Position numbers and translations under genes: made by a program. This document shows, piece by piece, positions 22,483 to 33,799 of a stretch of 64,000 bases of DNA (position 1 is the stretch's first letter; each line of letters begins with the position of its first letter). This DNA is from Diabrotica undecimpunctata. Its lineage: Eukaryota > Arthropoda > Insecta > Coleoptera > Chrysomelidae. The DNA lies in the NCBI RefSeq assembly GCF_040954645.1, contig NC_092809.1:78898435-78962434 (forward strand), written 5' to 3'. Under the pieces are notes generated by a model, which saw only the letters and a program-made list of their open reading frames with translations, was not told the DNA's origin and did not search any database.

Positions 22483-23156
22483 CGGAACATAGGATTTCTA
22501 ATACATTTAATAAGATTCCCTGATATGCAATTAACCAGTGTAAATTTCTATATAACGTCGCGATATTTATTCTAACTAATTTATTTGTTCCACTGGATTA
22601 CCTCTTCTCTGCGATTTGTAGTAGCGTATCTGGCACGTCGACAGTGTTGCTCTATCTACGGATTTTTCCTGAAAGTCCGGTTTTGTGGACATAATAAATA
22701 ATGTTTTATTAACATCAATTTTATTTGTGTTCATTAGGTATTATTTGAATTATTAAATTTATAGTTAAATACATTTATTATTCCAAATATTGTTTATAAT
22801 TTCAAAATAAAAAGAGTGTATTATTATTATTTTATTTTCGAAAATCTCATTTTATTTTTTTTTCTAGAAATCTACTTTTTTTCAAGCCGTTTTGTCAATA
22901 AAACAACCATTTTTTAGTTAAATAATATTTTTAATTTCATATCTACATTTATAAATACGTACGTTTTCGGAGAATTTGACATGCACTCTAGCTGTGTTCG
23001 GTTTTTACACTTACACTGGAAGCATCGCGGCATGAATTAAGACTCCAGTCGAACAAATGAATTAATTATAAAACATCGCGACGTTATATTAAAATGTACA
23101 CTGGTTAATTGAAAATCAGAGGATCTGAGTTATTGTATTAAAAATCCTATGTTCCC
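22483..23156. mobile_element. MITE-like element with about 80-bp terminal inverted repeats
   Basis: Left end 22484-22564 begins GGAACATAGGATTTCTAATAC and ends ATAACGTCGCGAT. Right end 23074-23156 is its reverse complement with about a dozen differences (shared core CAATTAACCAGTGTA and TATAACGTCGCGAT). Total about 674 bp, with no ORF. Clear target duplication was not found (left flank TTTATTTAC, right flank CTAAAATT), so the superfamily is unknown. Confidence 0.85.
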
Positions 23157-23185
23157 TAAAATTTTTTCTAAATCTGTATATATAT

Positions 23186-24535
23186 TAATGTGATATTAAA
23201 AGTCAGAGGTGCGCCAAGCAATTAATTAGCTAATTAATTAATTAATTAAACTTATTTAAATGATGCAGTTATGATTTTATCACACTATTTAATTCTCTTA
23301 TCTCAGGGTTATATTCGTGCTTCAATATCTATGCTTTACATATGATAGGTAAGGTCTCAGGAATACCGGAATAATAAAAAAATATATGATACAAAAATTA
23401 TATATTGAAATAAAATTCACACTCAAATATCTTAAACAAAAAATATCTCATACAATGATTATCAAAATTTTGTTCTACGTACGTGAACCTTCAAAAATTA
23501 ATGTTATATACTATATAAATTAAAATTTCAAATCAAAATTGTTAATCTATATCTCCTGATAAATAGTTCTATCTTTTCTGAAGCAATTAAAAAAAACTTT
23601 GTTGATAAAGAAAAACTGACGAATGGTAAAAAAAACTATCTCTCTGATGATGAGTTGTCCAAATCCTTGTTCCTTGTAGCCTACACTATCTATTCTTAGC
23701 AGTTCCCTAGGTAATCAGCAATCTTACAACAAATTATTGCGAGCCTCTCGTCTTTAATGATCTCCTTCAGATGCACGTATCGTTCAAAAGATGCTAGCCT
23801 CTTCTCCTCTCGATAAACTGAATCTCTCGTTCCGGTCTGAACAGTGACTTTTGGAATATATAAGTAGAAAAATATGACTTACAATATTTTACTGGACCAG
23901 CTTCCGTCAGGATACACTTAGTCCACGAAAACTCACAAACATTCACTTCTAATGCTTACTATCACTTGGGAACCGCCAAAGAACAACGACTGTTTGCCTT
24001 GCACCCTTGGAAAACAACTCCTTATCTTTTCCCCCTCAAAAATCTAGCTACAACTCTCATTTCTACATAGCTATTCCACCTTTTTTTATCTCCTCCAATT
24101 AAAGCTCGTCATACGTATCCCCATCTACCATTTAGATAACAAACAAACAATTTTACTTACAATTATAAATTTCCTAAAACTATTAACATGCTAATCGGTT
24201 CTACAAATTCTTAAAAACTAAAGGAGAATTATACATTTTAAATATTTCGATTCTATTGTCTTATTCACCGTATCGGCGTACAAGTCTATTTGGAAAATCC
24301 ACTAGCATTGTTCTATTATTTCACTACGTTCACATGAATATATTTTAGAAAGAAAATAATGTATGCATATCTTTAAATTTTGTTTACTACAGGTAAGTCA
24401 AAGATAATGGACTTTCATTTCTTCGAAATATCTTTTATAGTTTATCAGTTGAAATATTTTGAAGTATTATATTTTATACTTTGAAATATATTAAGAGCAA
24501 ACCAATATTATTTTCTATTTTTACATAGCACAACA
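23186..24535 (-). repeat. LTR element 2, 3' LTR
   Basis: Reverse-oriented LTR of about 1.35 kb, beginning TGTTGTGCTATG at 24535 and ending CACATTA at 23186 beside a short TA run. It includes the 114-bp segment missing from element 1's 5' LTR. Confidence 0.92.
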
Positions 24536-24713
24536 ACTCTCCAGGATATCTTGAAAATTTATTTAGATGGTCTATTTAGTAATTTTAATTTTATCTTTGG
24601 CTGATAAAATGAATCATAACAACATCCCCGCCTTGTTTGAGATACAATTTTTTTTTATAAGTAAAAAAAAATTTTTACTCAAACAAAAAAATTTCTCTTA
24701 TTATCATTTTATC
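24536..24713 (-). other. Polypurine region with a second LTR-like start
   Basis: Minus strand: AAGGCGGGGATGTTGTTATGATTC (split over 24646-24623) gives a purine run followed by a TTGTTATG start, and 95 bases later GGAGAGTTGTTGTGCTATG starts the LTR proper. Element 1 has a single GCGGGGAGTTGTTATGC. So the boundary is doubled here. Confidence 0.55.
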
Positions 24714-25199
24714 CTAACCAACTTCTTTTATTTTTCGTAAAGATTCAATTTTCTGGGAAGCCTGTTCTTGTCTTAAAGCCATATCTTTCTCGAGCAGCTT
24801 CCTCACCCATTTAATACTAGTGCCAAATTCGCAACAACACTTTGATCCCATTTTAGGATCGTACTGCAAACTGATCTGATTTAAGTTCTCTTTAGTTTTA
24901 TTCGCTATCGAATCCAGTTTAGCTGATCCTGAAAAAGCTTTCCTGTATGTTTTTTGTGAGTTTTTGTAACCAATATTTTTTTCGGTATGCGCAGATGAAT
25001 CAGGTATTTGAGATCCTTGTTTCTGCAAGTTTTCTACATCAAAGCTTGATCTTAAATTCGAAAAAACAAATTTACTGGATGTAACATAAGATTCTAATTC
25101 CACAATTTTTCGTTTTTGTTCTCCTAAAAGTCTTAACAATTTGTCAATTTTCATGTTTAAACTTTCTTCTATAAACGTAAATTTATTTAGGCGATCCAT
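24714..25199 (-). CDS. Coiled-coil ORF at 3' end of LTR element 2 interior, unknown function
   Basis: An uninterrupted 161-codon frame with start ATG at 25199 (MDRLNKFTFIEESLN). It has heptad-like stretches at residues 12-40 (KIDKLLRLLGEQKRKIVEL) and 125-160 (IKWVRKLLEKDM..), with a CCC cluster near residue 122. No RT, integrase, envelope or zinc-finger motif is visible. It replaces the K/E-rich stretch at the same place in element 1. It may be a captured gene piece, a late gag/accessory protein or a chance frame. An upstream in-frame ATG is not evident because the protease frame is closed at 25402. Confidence 0.4.
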   Translation of the reverse strand: MDRLNKFTFIEESLNMKIDKLLRLLGEQKRKIVELESYVTSSKFVFSNLRSSFDVENLQKQGSQIPDSSAHTEKNIGYKNSQKTYRKAFSGSAKLDSIANKTKENLNQISLQYDPKMGSKCCCEFGTSIKWVRKLLEKDMALRQEQASQKIESLRKIKEVG

Positions 25200-25402
25200 G
25201 AGTCTTTTTTTATCCTCTACAGTTATATTGATTTCTTTATGTTTTCCTGTTCATTTATCCTTTCAAAAAAGTTTTTCCTATCTGTTTCCTTTTCTTCATT
25301 TGTGTTGTCTGGTTCTGCTCTGATTTCCAGTTTATTTTCCGAAAAATTAATAGTGATATGTTTTTCACTCAATTCATCAATTCCCGCTATCATATCATGA
25401 TT

Positions 25403-25810
25403 TCAATCTTCGATGACCACACATTGCATTATATAGAATTGGTCTCCCACTCTAATCCGTACTCCCAAACCTTCGTTTACTGTCGTCAATTTTTTATTGT
25501 TTGTACCCACTAAAGCAACCCTAGGAATCCTATACACAAATCCCTCCAAATTTAATTTCTTTACTAGTTTTTTATTGATTAACGATATCTCCGATCCAGA
25601 ATCAATCAAAATTTTAATCGCTGTATGTTTTATAAATGCATCTAAAAATATTAGATTGGAATTAGAATTTTGTGTTGCGTTTCCCGCTAACTGTATAAAC
25701 TCTCTCGGGTGACAAAATATACCGGAGAGTTTTTTACTTTTGTTTAGTGGATCCTGTCTAGATTCATTGCATACATCTTCTTCCTCGTTTTCTATTGCTA
25801 CATGATTCAT
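25403..25810 (-). pseudogene. LTR element 2 aspartic protease domain
   Basis: Contains IKILIDSGSEISLINKKLV (retropepsin D-S-G) and the GTNNKKLTTV flap region. A TGA replaces TTA at 25402-25400 just before the conserved HDMIAGIDEL, which follows in the same frame to about 25260. Apart from that nonsense change the domain is very similar to element 1's. The upstream piece reads on from the gag tail (MNHVAIENEEEDVCNES). Confidence 0.82.
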
Positions 25811-25817
25811 CTCCCTT

Positions 25818-27259
25818 CTATTTGTCGTTGGAAGCTCTGATGATTTCGACCGTTCCTTTGTTCGTTCGTATTCCTATTTGGAGGATTTGTGCAGCTCTGT
25901 TCCTGTTGTGATTTTCATATGTTCTATTTTGTGTGTCATTCCGGTTATCATAATTTTGTTGTCTAGTGTAATTGTGGTATTCTCTTGGCCTATATTCATT
26001 TGTTGATCGGGGATGTCGTTTTCTCTGGTCATAATTTGCTTGGTACCTTCTTTCCGATCCATTGTATTGGTCATGTTGTCTTCTGTTTCTCATTTCTCTT
26101 CTTTTTGCTTCTTTTAATTGAAGGAATTGGCACAAACTATCAATATCTTGATAGAGTCTCAAAATCACGTGATCCTCCAACGTTCCTTCGAAATGTCTGC
26201 TTATCATTTCTACCAGTTGTTCGGTAGAGTATTTGTAATCTAGATATTTTAAATTGTTATATATCTGCAAAGCATATCTTTCTTCAGAAATTTCCATTTT
26301 CTCGTGATATTTTCCATACTGTAGCTCTTGGTTGATTTCCCTTTGTTTATTTTTCCCCCAAAAATAATTGAGAAATTTATTTTCGAAATCTGTCCAATTT
26401 TCAAAACTCATCTTCTTTGCTTTCATACCATAACGCTGCTTCTTCTTTCAGATGGTTTCTAATTGTTTCTTTGCAATCGTCAAAATATCTAACATGTTGC
26501 AATTTTAGTTTTCAAATTTTTAACAAACGGTACTGGATGTGTTTTTCTAATATCCCCGCCAAATTGTATTTTCGCCTCGCTTGTTCCATGGACGATAACT
26601 TCTTTTCTCTCTGCTCCTCTTAGTTCAATTATTGCAATATGTTTTTCATTTTGCTTTAATCTCCTTTCTACTTCTTTTCTGTCTTCTTGTAGCGCCATTT
26701 CAAATTTTTCTTCTAACTGATCTAATTCCTTTTTCTGGACAATCTTGATTTCCTTCATCTTGTTTTCTACTTTCTTTTCTTGTTCTCCCATTTTATTTTT
26801 AATTTCATTAATCTCTTCTATTTGTTGTATCAGTTCTTTCTTTATCCCCTCAACACATCCTTTAATCTCCTGTTAATAGTTTTCCAGACGCTGCTCTATA
26901 TTGCTCATTGTTTGTTTTGTTTCATCCATTTTTTGTGACTGGAGTTGCATTAGTTGTAATATTTTATTTATTCCTGATGGTTCTTTTCTCTCCTCAACTA
27001 TTGTAACATTTCCTTCATTATCCGAACCTTCTTCCAAAATTGTTTCATCTTCTCTGTTATCCTCCTTCCTTTCCTGCATTTTACTTTGTCTCCTTGTGAC
27101 AAATATGTTGTTTCTTTTTGTTACTCTTTTTGTCCCCGCCAAATGTGAAATTTTACCACACTCTATATGTTGCAGAACAGGACAAATATTTCTCCCCAAA
27201 TTTAATAAATTTTCACGACAAAAATCCGTACAATTCAAATAATTTAAAATAAATATCAA
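25818..27259 (-). pseudogene. LTR element 2 gag, broken
   Basis: Three open pieces: 27259-26873 (N-terminal, TRRQSKMQERKEDNRE; the ATG used in element 1 is ATA here), 26791-26489 (coiled coil, then VIVHGTSEAKIQFGGDIRKT) and 26426-25818 (capsid-like YFWGKNKQREINQEL and LEDHVILRLYQDIDSLCQF, then an Arg/Asn/Tyr-rich tail). Separate mutations from element 1 show that the intact parent had the same gag. No zinc knuckle is visible. Confidence 0.8.
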
Positions 27260-27500
27260 ATGTACGATTGGTAAAGAAAATAAAAATCAAATAATTCAAT
27301 AGCAGTAAATATCAACTAACTACCATCAATCAATAAATCAAATTTTTATCCACTGGAAAAATTGTCAAAATACTTTCAAATTCAAATTCCCTCAATGTTA
27401 TTTTTTTATCTCTGGATTACCTGTACTTATTCCGGATCTCTCTCCCTACCATCATACGTAAAGCTGCGATATTTTCAAGCCCCACGGTTTGGAAGCCAGT

Positions 27501-28028
27501 TAATGTGATATTAAAAGTCAGAGGTGCGCAAAGCAATTAATTAGCTAATTAATTAAACTTATTTAAATGATGCAATTATGATTTTATCACACTATTTAAT
27601 TCTCTTATCTCAGGGTTATATTCGTGCTTTAATATCTATGCTTTACATATGATAGGTAAGGTCCATTGGAATACCGGAATAATAAACATATATGATACAA
27701 AATTATATATTGAAATAAAATTCACACTCAAATATCTTAAACAAAAAATATCTCATACAATGATTATCAAAATTTTGTTCTACGTACGTGAACCTTCAAA
27801 AATTAATGTTATATACTATATAAATTAAAATTTCAAATCAAAATTGTTGTTCTATATCTCCTGATAAATATTTCTATCTTTTCTGAAGCAATTAAAAAAA
27901 AACTTTGTTGATAAAGAAAAACTGACGAATGGTAAAAAAAACTATCTCTCTGATGATGAGTTGTCCAAATCCTTGTTCCTTGTAGCCTACACTATCTATT
28001 CTTAGCAGTTCCCTAGGTCATCAGCAAT

Positions 28029-28030
<2 letters not shown>
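27501..28030 (-). repeat. LTR element 2, truncated 5' LTR
   Basis: The last 530 bp of the LTR, ending at ATCAGCAATCTT before the TA tract. Matches 23186-23720 closely. Confidence 0.9.

Positions 28031-28107
<77 letters not shown>
28031..28107. repeat. (TA)n tract 5
   Basis: Joins the broken LTR to the 3' end of PLE-3. Confidence 0.98.
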
Positions 28108-28111
<4 letters not shown>

Positions 28112-28447
28112 CTTAGAGCTAAGATTAATATTATTATAAAAATTAATATTAAACTCACCAGTCTTCCGGGTTGAACCGCGTCGATATCCATTTTGCCGAG
28201 CTTTCGACATCCTCTCTGATGTCTTCTTCAGGGCTTCCGAGGTCTCAGTCTCCCGAGCCCCCAGACACGACTACACTCACTAGTCACTTCTAGTTCACTC
28301 ACTAGTTCACTACTACGACTGGGACCAGGGGACGGTTCATTTATACCGTCGATGGTGACGTGGCCTAGGTGGGGGTTAGGGTGGGGATTGGCGCGAGAGT
28401 TGGCGCGAACATTTCCGACAGTGGGATTTTGATTCGAAGATGGAGGG
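28108..28447 (-). repeat. PLE-3 terminal repeat, 3' copy
   Basis: Encodes the last 60 or so residues of the ORF and, past the stop, repeats the N-terminal coding segment (MSKARQNGYRRGS..) up to the TA tract. Confidence 0.92.
28202..28231 (-). ncRNA. Hammerhead-like motif, PLE-3 3' repeat
   Basis: Minus strand: CTGAAGA (28231-28225), one extra A, perfect stem GACATC/GATGTC around an AGAGAG loop, then GAAA (to 28202). Core bases C-U-G-A-n-G-A and GAAA all fit the hammerhead; one extra base precedes stem II. The ORF's TGA stop is the UGA of CUGA. Confidence 0.65.
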
Positions 28448-30909
28448 GGCGATATTTTGTTTATGAGAGGTCTCCATGTAGAAGGTAACCGTATGGCGTC
28501 ATCTCTTTTATTAAGGCAATTTGGTCTTTTTTCTATTTCTATGGCTTCTCGGATAATTCTTGGTTTATAAAAGCGGATGGGGGCTATGGTTCTGGAGTTT
28601 TCGAAATCAATTTTGTGACCTGTATGAAGATGGTGTTGACCGAGAGCTGAAATTGAATCGGAATTGCGAACAGAAATGGAATGTTCATAAATCCTATTTT
28701 GAATTCTATGATTTGTTTGGCCTATATAGGATCGGGGACAGTCTGCACAAGGAATTTCATAAACTCCGTGCTGTTCGTTTGGAATATTGTCTTTGATTGA
28801 TCGAACAAGAGATGAAAGTTTTTGTTGGGGGGTAAATATTGTTTTTATTCCTCTTGGTTTAAGAATTTTGTCGATTTCGTCAGTGACACCTTTGATGTAA
28901 GGAAGAAACGCTTTCGTATGATAAGGGTCTGAGTCTTTGGATTGAGATTGAGTGGGAGATTGATGTCTGTGGATGCTCCTATTGATGTGATTTTCGCGGT
29001 AGCCATTTTGGATGAGGGCTTGTTTTAAACAAGAAAGCTCAGCGGATCTACTTGCATCATCGGAAAGGCGTATTGATCTGGATACAAGAGTATTAATGAC
29101 TGAATTAATTTGTGAAGGTGCGTAGTGAGAGTTGGCATGCAAGTAACGATTGGTATGTGTGGGTTTTCGATAGACAGAGTAATGAAAACCTTGGGATTGG
29201 TGTTTCTTTATGAAAACATCGAGAAACGGTAGGGATGAATCAGTTTCTACCTCCATCGTGAACTGGATACTAGGATGTATACCATTCAGATGGGTTTGGA
29301 AAGACACCAAAGCATCCCTGCCATGGGGCCAAATGACGAATGTATCGTCAACATATCGTAGCCAACATGTGGGTTTGAGCATTGATGTGGATAGTGCTCG
29401 GGTCTCGAAGTCTTCCATAAAGGTATTGGCAATCACTGGAGATAGAGGGGAGCCCATTGGGGCACCATTTATTTGTCTGTAGAATTGATTTTGGAAGATG
29501 AAATAGGTGTTGGACATACAATGTTTAATGAGAGATAAGTGGTCTTGTTGGATACTGTACTTAGTTTTCAGAATGTTTAGAGTTTCATCTATAGGAATGT
29601 TTGTAAAAAGTGAGACAATATCGAAACTTACTAGAATGTCTGACGGTGATATAGGGTATTGTTTAAGAAGTTCGATGAAATGAAAAGAGTTTTTGACGAA
29701 GGATGAAGCATTTTCGGCGAAAGGTTGTAGAGTTTTGGCCAAATACTTGGCCAATGGTTGTGTAGGGCAGTTGTATGCACTGACAATGGGACGTAGAGGA
29801 ATATCGGGTTTGTGAATTTTGGGGAGGCCATATATTCGAGGTGTTCTTGAAGACTTTTCACGAGGAATTAGAGATTTTTTGATGTCAACAGGAAGAGAGG
29901 TTATATTGATAATGGCTTTTGTTGTTTTCTCCAGATAGGTTGTTGGATTATTAGGAATTGGTTTGTAGTCTGGAGTGTTAACGAGATTTGAAAGTTTATT
30001 GATGTAAGAAGAAGTGTTTAGGATGACGGTGGCGTTTCCTTTATCGGCGGGAGGAATGACTAGATCTGGATTTGACCGAAGTTCTTTCAGGGCTTTTTTC
30101 TCGGATTGGCTAATGTTCTGAGCAGGAGGCTTTGAGTTTCTAAGAACTCTAGAGATGTCTTGTCTGGTTATTTCAGCATCTTCGGAAGATAAACTGGAGA
30201 TGGCTTCTTCAGTTTGACAGATGATTGTCTCAATTGGAATGTGACTTGGAGTAACAGAGTAATTGAAACCTTTTGCTAAAGCTTGAGTGGCAATGGCAGA
30301 AATAGGGGTATCAGAAAAGTTATGAACCACTGTAGTGGGTTCCAGCGTTGAGGTTTTTGGAATTTGTTCGGAAATGAGATGCAATAATTTGCGCTTCTGA
30401 GTTTCACTCTTAGATTCGAAAGAGTTTAGGGCTGTTTGTGTATTGATACGGTCGAAACTGTCCCATAATATAGGATGTACATTGAAAGAATGAATAGAAG
30501 ACCAGATATTGAAAATATTTCTATTTGTGACATCTAGTTTTCGTCTAGTGGAATGAATAGCTTCACGGAGAAGAGCAAAACTGGTTTTCCTAAGAATTTG
30601 GGAGATAGAAGAAGAAGAAGTGTGGTGTCTAAGTTTCAGAAATTTGGGAATGACTTTATGGTCTCGGCAGGCTTTAAGGAAAGTTAAATCACAAAGAAGA
30701 CGATTTTTACGTAGTAGTAGGTTACTATATGATTTAGTGAGCTGGTAAAATTCCTCCCCGTAGAGGCGAATAAAATGTTCGGAAAGATTTCCGCGGTTAG
30801 TACAATTAAACTTAGAGCTAAGATTAATATTATTATAAAAATTAATATTAAACTCACCAGTCTTCCGGATTGAACCGCGTCGATATCCATTTTGCCGAGC
30901 TTTCGACAT
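28228..30909 (-). CDS. PLE-3 reverse transcriptase / GIY-YIG endonuclease
   Basis: Uninterrupted 893-residue frame of full Penelope size. Order: N-terminal domain (1-280), PPADKGNATVILN (286-298), IYGLPKIHKPDIPLRPIVS (359-377), palm motif A SFDIVSLFTNIP (428-439, D430), GAPMGSPLSP (482-491), catalytic RYVDD (518-522), SLPFLDV (559-565), then endonuclease VYEIPC..CPRSYIGQT (716-732) with the Penelope-type CxxC (721-724), GHKIDFENS (764-772) and a conserved E/N block near 792-800. All catalytic residues I know for both domains are present. It copies its own RNA at a nick it makes. The start ATG (30909) and stop TGA (28228) both lie in the terminal repeats, inside hammerhead-like motifs. Confidence 0.95.
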   Translation of the reverse strand: MSKARQNGYRRGSIRKTGEFNINFYNNINLSSKFNCTNRGNLSEHFIRLYGEEFYQLTKSYSNLLLRKNRLLCDLTFLKACRDHKVIPKFLKLRHHTSSSSISQILRKTSFALLREAIHSTRRKLDVTNRNIFNIWSSIHSFNVHPILWDSFDRINTQTALNSFESKSETQKRKLLHLISEQIPKTSTLEPTTVVHNFSDTPISAIATQALAKGFNYSVTPSHIPIETIICQTEEAISSLSSEDAEITRQDISRVLRNSKPPAQNISQSEKKALKELRSNPDLVIPPADKGNATVILNTSSYINKLSNLVNTPDYKPIPNNPTTYLEKTTKAIINITSLPVDIKKSLIPREKSSRTPRIYGLPKIHKPDIPLRPIVSAYNCPTQPLAKYLAKTLQPFAENASSFVKNSFHFIELLKQYPISPSDILVSFDIVSLFTNIPIDETLNILKTKYSIQQDHLSLIKHCMSNTYFIFQNQFYRQINGAPMGSPLSPVIANTFMEDFETRALSTSMLKPTCWLRYVDDTFVIWPHGRDALVSFQTHLNGIHPSIQFTMEVETDSSLPFLDVFIKKHQSQGFHYSVYRKPTHTNRYLHANSHYAPSQINSVINTLVSRSIRLSDDASRSAELSCLKQALIQNGYRENHINRSIHRHQSPTQSQSKDSDPYHTKAFLPYIKGVTDEIDKILKPRGIKTIFTPQQKLSSLVRSIKDNIPNEQHGVYEIPCADCPRSYIGQTNHRIQNRIYEHSISVRNSDSISALGQHHLHTGHKIDFENSRTIAPIRFYKPRIIREAIEIEKRPNCLNKRDDAIRLPSTWRPLINKISPPPSSNQNPTVGNVRANSRANPHPNPHLGHVTIDGINEPSPGPSRSSELVSELEVTSECSRVWGLGRLRPRKP

Positions 30910-31147
30910 CCTCTCTGATGTCTTCTTCAGGGCTTCCGAGGTCTCAGTCTCCCGAGCCCCCAGACACTACTACACTCACTAGTCACTTCTAGTTCACTCA
31001 CTAGTTCACTACTACGACTGGGACCAGGGGACGGTTCATTTATACCGTCGATGGTGACGTGGCCTAGGTGGCGGTTAGGGTGGGGATTGGCGCGAGAGTT
31101 GGCGCGAACATTTGCGACAGTGGGATTTTGATTCGAAGATGGAGGAG
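30808..31147 (-). repeat. PLE-3 terminal repeat, 5' copy
   Basis: Supplies the start codon and first 35 codons of the ORF. Its outer part would encode the C-terminus of an upstream tandem copy. Confidence 0.92.
30901..30930 (-). ncRNA. Hammerhead-like motif, PLE-3 5' repeat
   Basis: Same motif as in the 3' repeat: CTGAAGA at 30930-30924, stem II 30922-30917 with 30910-30905, GAAA at 30904-30901. The ORF start ATG (30909-30907) lies in the 3' strand of stem II. Confidence 0.65.
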
Positions 31148-32135
<988 letters not shown>

Positions 32136-32909
32136 ACAAAAGGATAAACCATTTGTGGGATCCGTATTTACGATATTGCATATACTTCTAAACTCCTGCG
32201 ATGTTGCCAATAATTGTATTAGTAGTAGATTTTCAAATTTTACAGCAGGTACATTCTGGAACTGGAAATTTATTTAAATATCCATTAATTTAATCATGGA
32301 GGAATTTGAGGACTATTTGGCTAATTTATGTAGTTAAATATAAATTGTTAACCGACATATACCTTTATTTTACTTTTTAGTTTTAATAAACAAGGCGGTA
32401 ATTTATATTACTTGTTTTATATATTTTTAAACATAAGAAAGTGTCTATTATAAACGTGGAAAAGTTAAGTTTCCATTTTTATTAATTAGTATTTTTTATT
32501 AAAAGGCATTGTCACTAAAACATTTAGTTCATAAATGTACGTACATCGGATAGAGTAATCGTGTAACAGTTTATGAAAGTAGAAGCCCCTTCGGTAGGAC
32601 TATAATGCTTGTTTTCCTATTAATATAATTAAAGAAAACTCAAACAACAGGAAGATCTTTGTAATTTTTGGATTCCTGCAGTTTAAGACATGCAATGTTT
32701 GTTTTATAGCGTAGTTGAATTTAAACTACAATAATTTATAAATCTATCTTTAATAACATACTTTTTTACTGCCTAATTTCAATAGATATGTCGATTTTTA
32801 ATTAAAATATTTAATGCATTAAAGTCGCGTAGAGATTTTCACTAAACATTTAATTTTAAAGCTATTATTCTAATAGTCCAAAAAAAGTATAAAAGTCTAG
32901 GGAATTCAA

Positions 32910-33125
32910 TATCCCACTATGGATTTGTTTTATAGATTATCGTAAAGCGTTCGACAGAGTCAAATGGATACACTTATGACTGATACTAAAAGAATTAGGT
33001 GTACAACAACACCTAATTTTGCTTATAACTGAACTGTACGAACACACTACTGGACCATTTAAACTAACATTAAAAGAAGATTGAAAATCAAAACGAAATA
33101 TAAGTATCTGGGAAAAATTTCTCAA
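32910..33125 (+). pseudogene. LINE RT palm relic (copy A)
   Basis: Plus strand reads ICFIDYRKAFDRVKWIHL, then LILKELGVQQHLILLITELYE, the A-motif region of a LINE RT. After a deletion comes KYKYLGKISQ, which resembles the post-palm YLG region. An in-frame TGA and another stop break it. Identical in copy B (42694-42909). Confidence 0.75.
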
Positions 33126-33799
33126 ACGATATTAATATTAAAAGGGACTTTAAAGAGCATCTGATAAAGCATGCTAAACCTTAAGGCGACTAAACCACAC
33201 AAAATGGTTATTTGAGAAAAATTATAGCTCGTTCCAGAAAGAATTGTAAATATAAACATTAATGTAGATTAAGAAGAAACGCTGAAGAAAAAAACAGTAG
33301 CGGTTAGCCTAAATAAAGAAAGGCAAAAAGAAGATGTAATTTGATGTTTTGAAAAAATCTGATCCGAAAACTGTATGAAAAACATCTCATAGTATAGACA
33401 TAGAGCGCGGCGGTGCCTCTGCCGTCTGGCGGCCTATATCGGAAACTTTTACTACCATTTGACTATTTGTGTACAATTTTGTGTATGGTTAAGTGGCACA
33501 CCACAAAAAGTGTTTTTATTTTCTCTTTTGTTCAACAATTAAAATGTATTGCTATACTTCTAGATGTTCCAATACAATAAAGGATAATAAACATAAAGCA
33601 CAGGGTAAAAATTTTTATTATTTTCTATGCGCTAGTTATTATAAACACATAAGCTATACTACAATTAAAAACTATGACCACTATGAAAAATATACGGTAG
33701 ACTATGACTACATTTGTGCTTTAGAACTATAGTAAGAACAAGATAAAAATCTAAATTCCTTCATAATTATATTAACGAGAAGTTTATAAAACTTTTGTT
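33126..33799 (+). CDS. Unassigned region with a small hypothetical ORF (33543-33732)
   Basis: The only open frame of note starts at the ATG 33543 (or 33493) and ends at 33732, 63-79 codons: MYCYTSRCSNTIKDN..., rich in Tyr and Lys. The C-x5-C start recalls the first cysteines of THAP-type fingers, but the later Cys/His pair is not in the right place. The frame is unchanged in copy B (43277-43516), which tells nothing because the copies are so young. Probably not a gene. Confidence 0.15.

Larger units (their letters stand above)
23186..28030 (-). mobile_element. LTR retroelement 2 (gag-protease only, inverted)
   Basis: Same family as element 1, on the minus strand: 3' LTR 23186-24535 and truncated 5' LTR 27501-28030, which runs into a TA tract and PLE-3. 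The interior (24536-27500) has gag, protease and a different C-terminal ORF (25199-24714), but no RT or integrase. The missing LTR half is not found beyond PLE-3, so the truncation is not a simple insertion. Confidence 0.9.

Noticed and set aside
24714..25199. Envelope gene of an LTR element
   Set aside because: No signal peptide, transmembrane segment or cleavage site; the frame is soluble and coiled-coil rich.
33493..33732. THAP-type zinc finger in the small ORF of the unit
   Set aside because: Only the first cysteines fit; the later Cys-x2-His pair and the AVPTIF-like end are missing.
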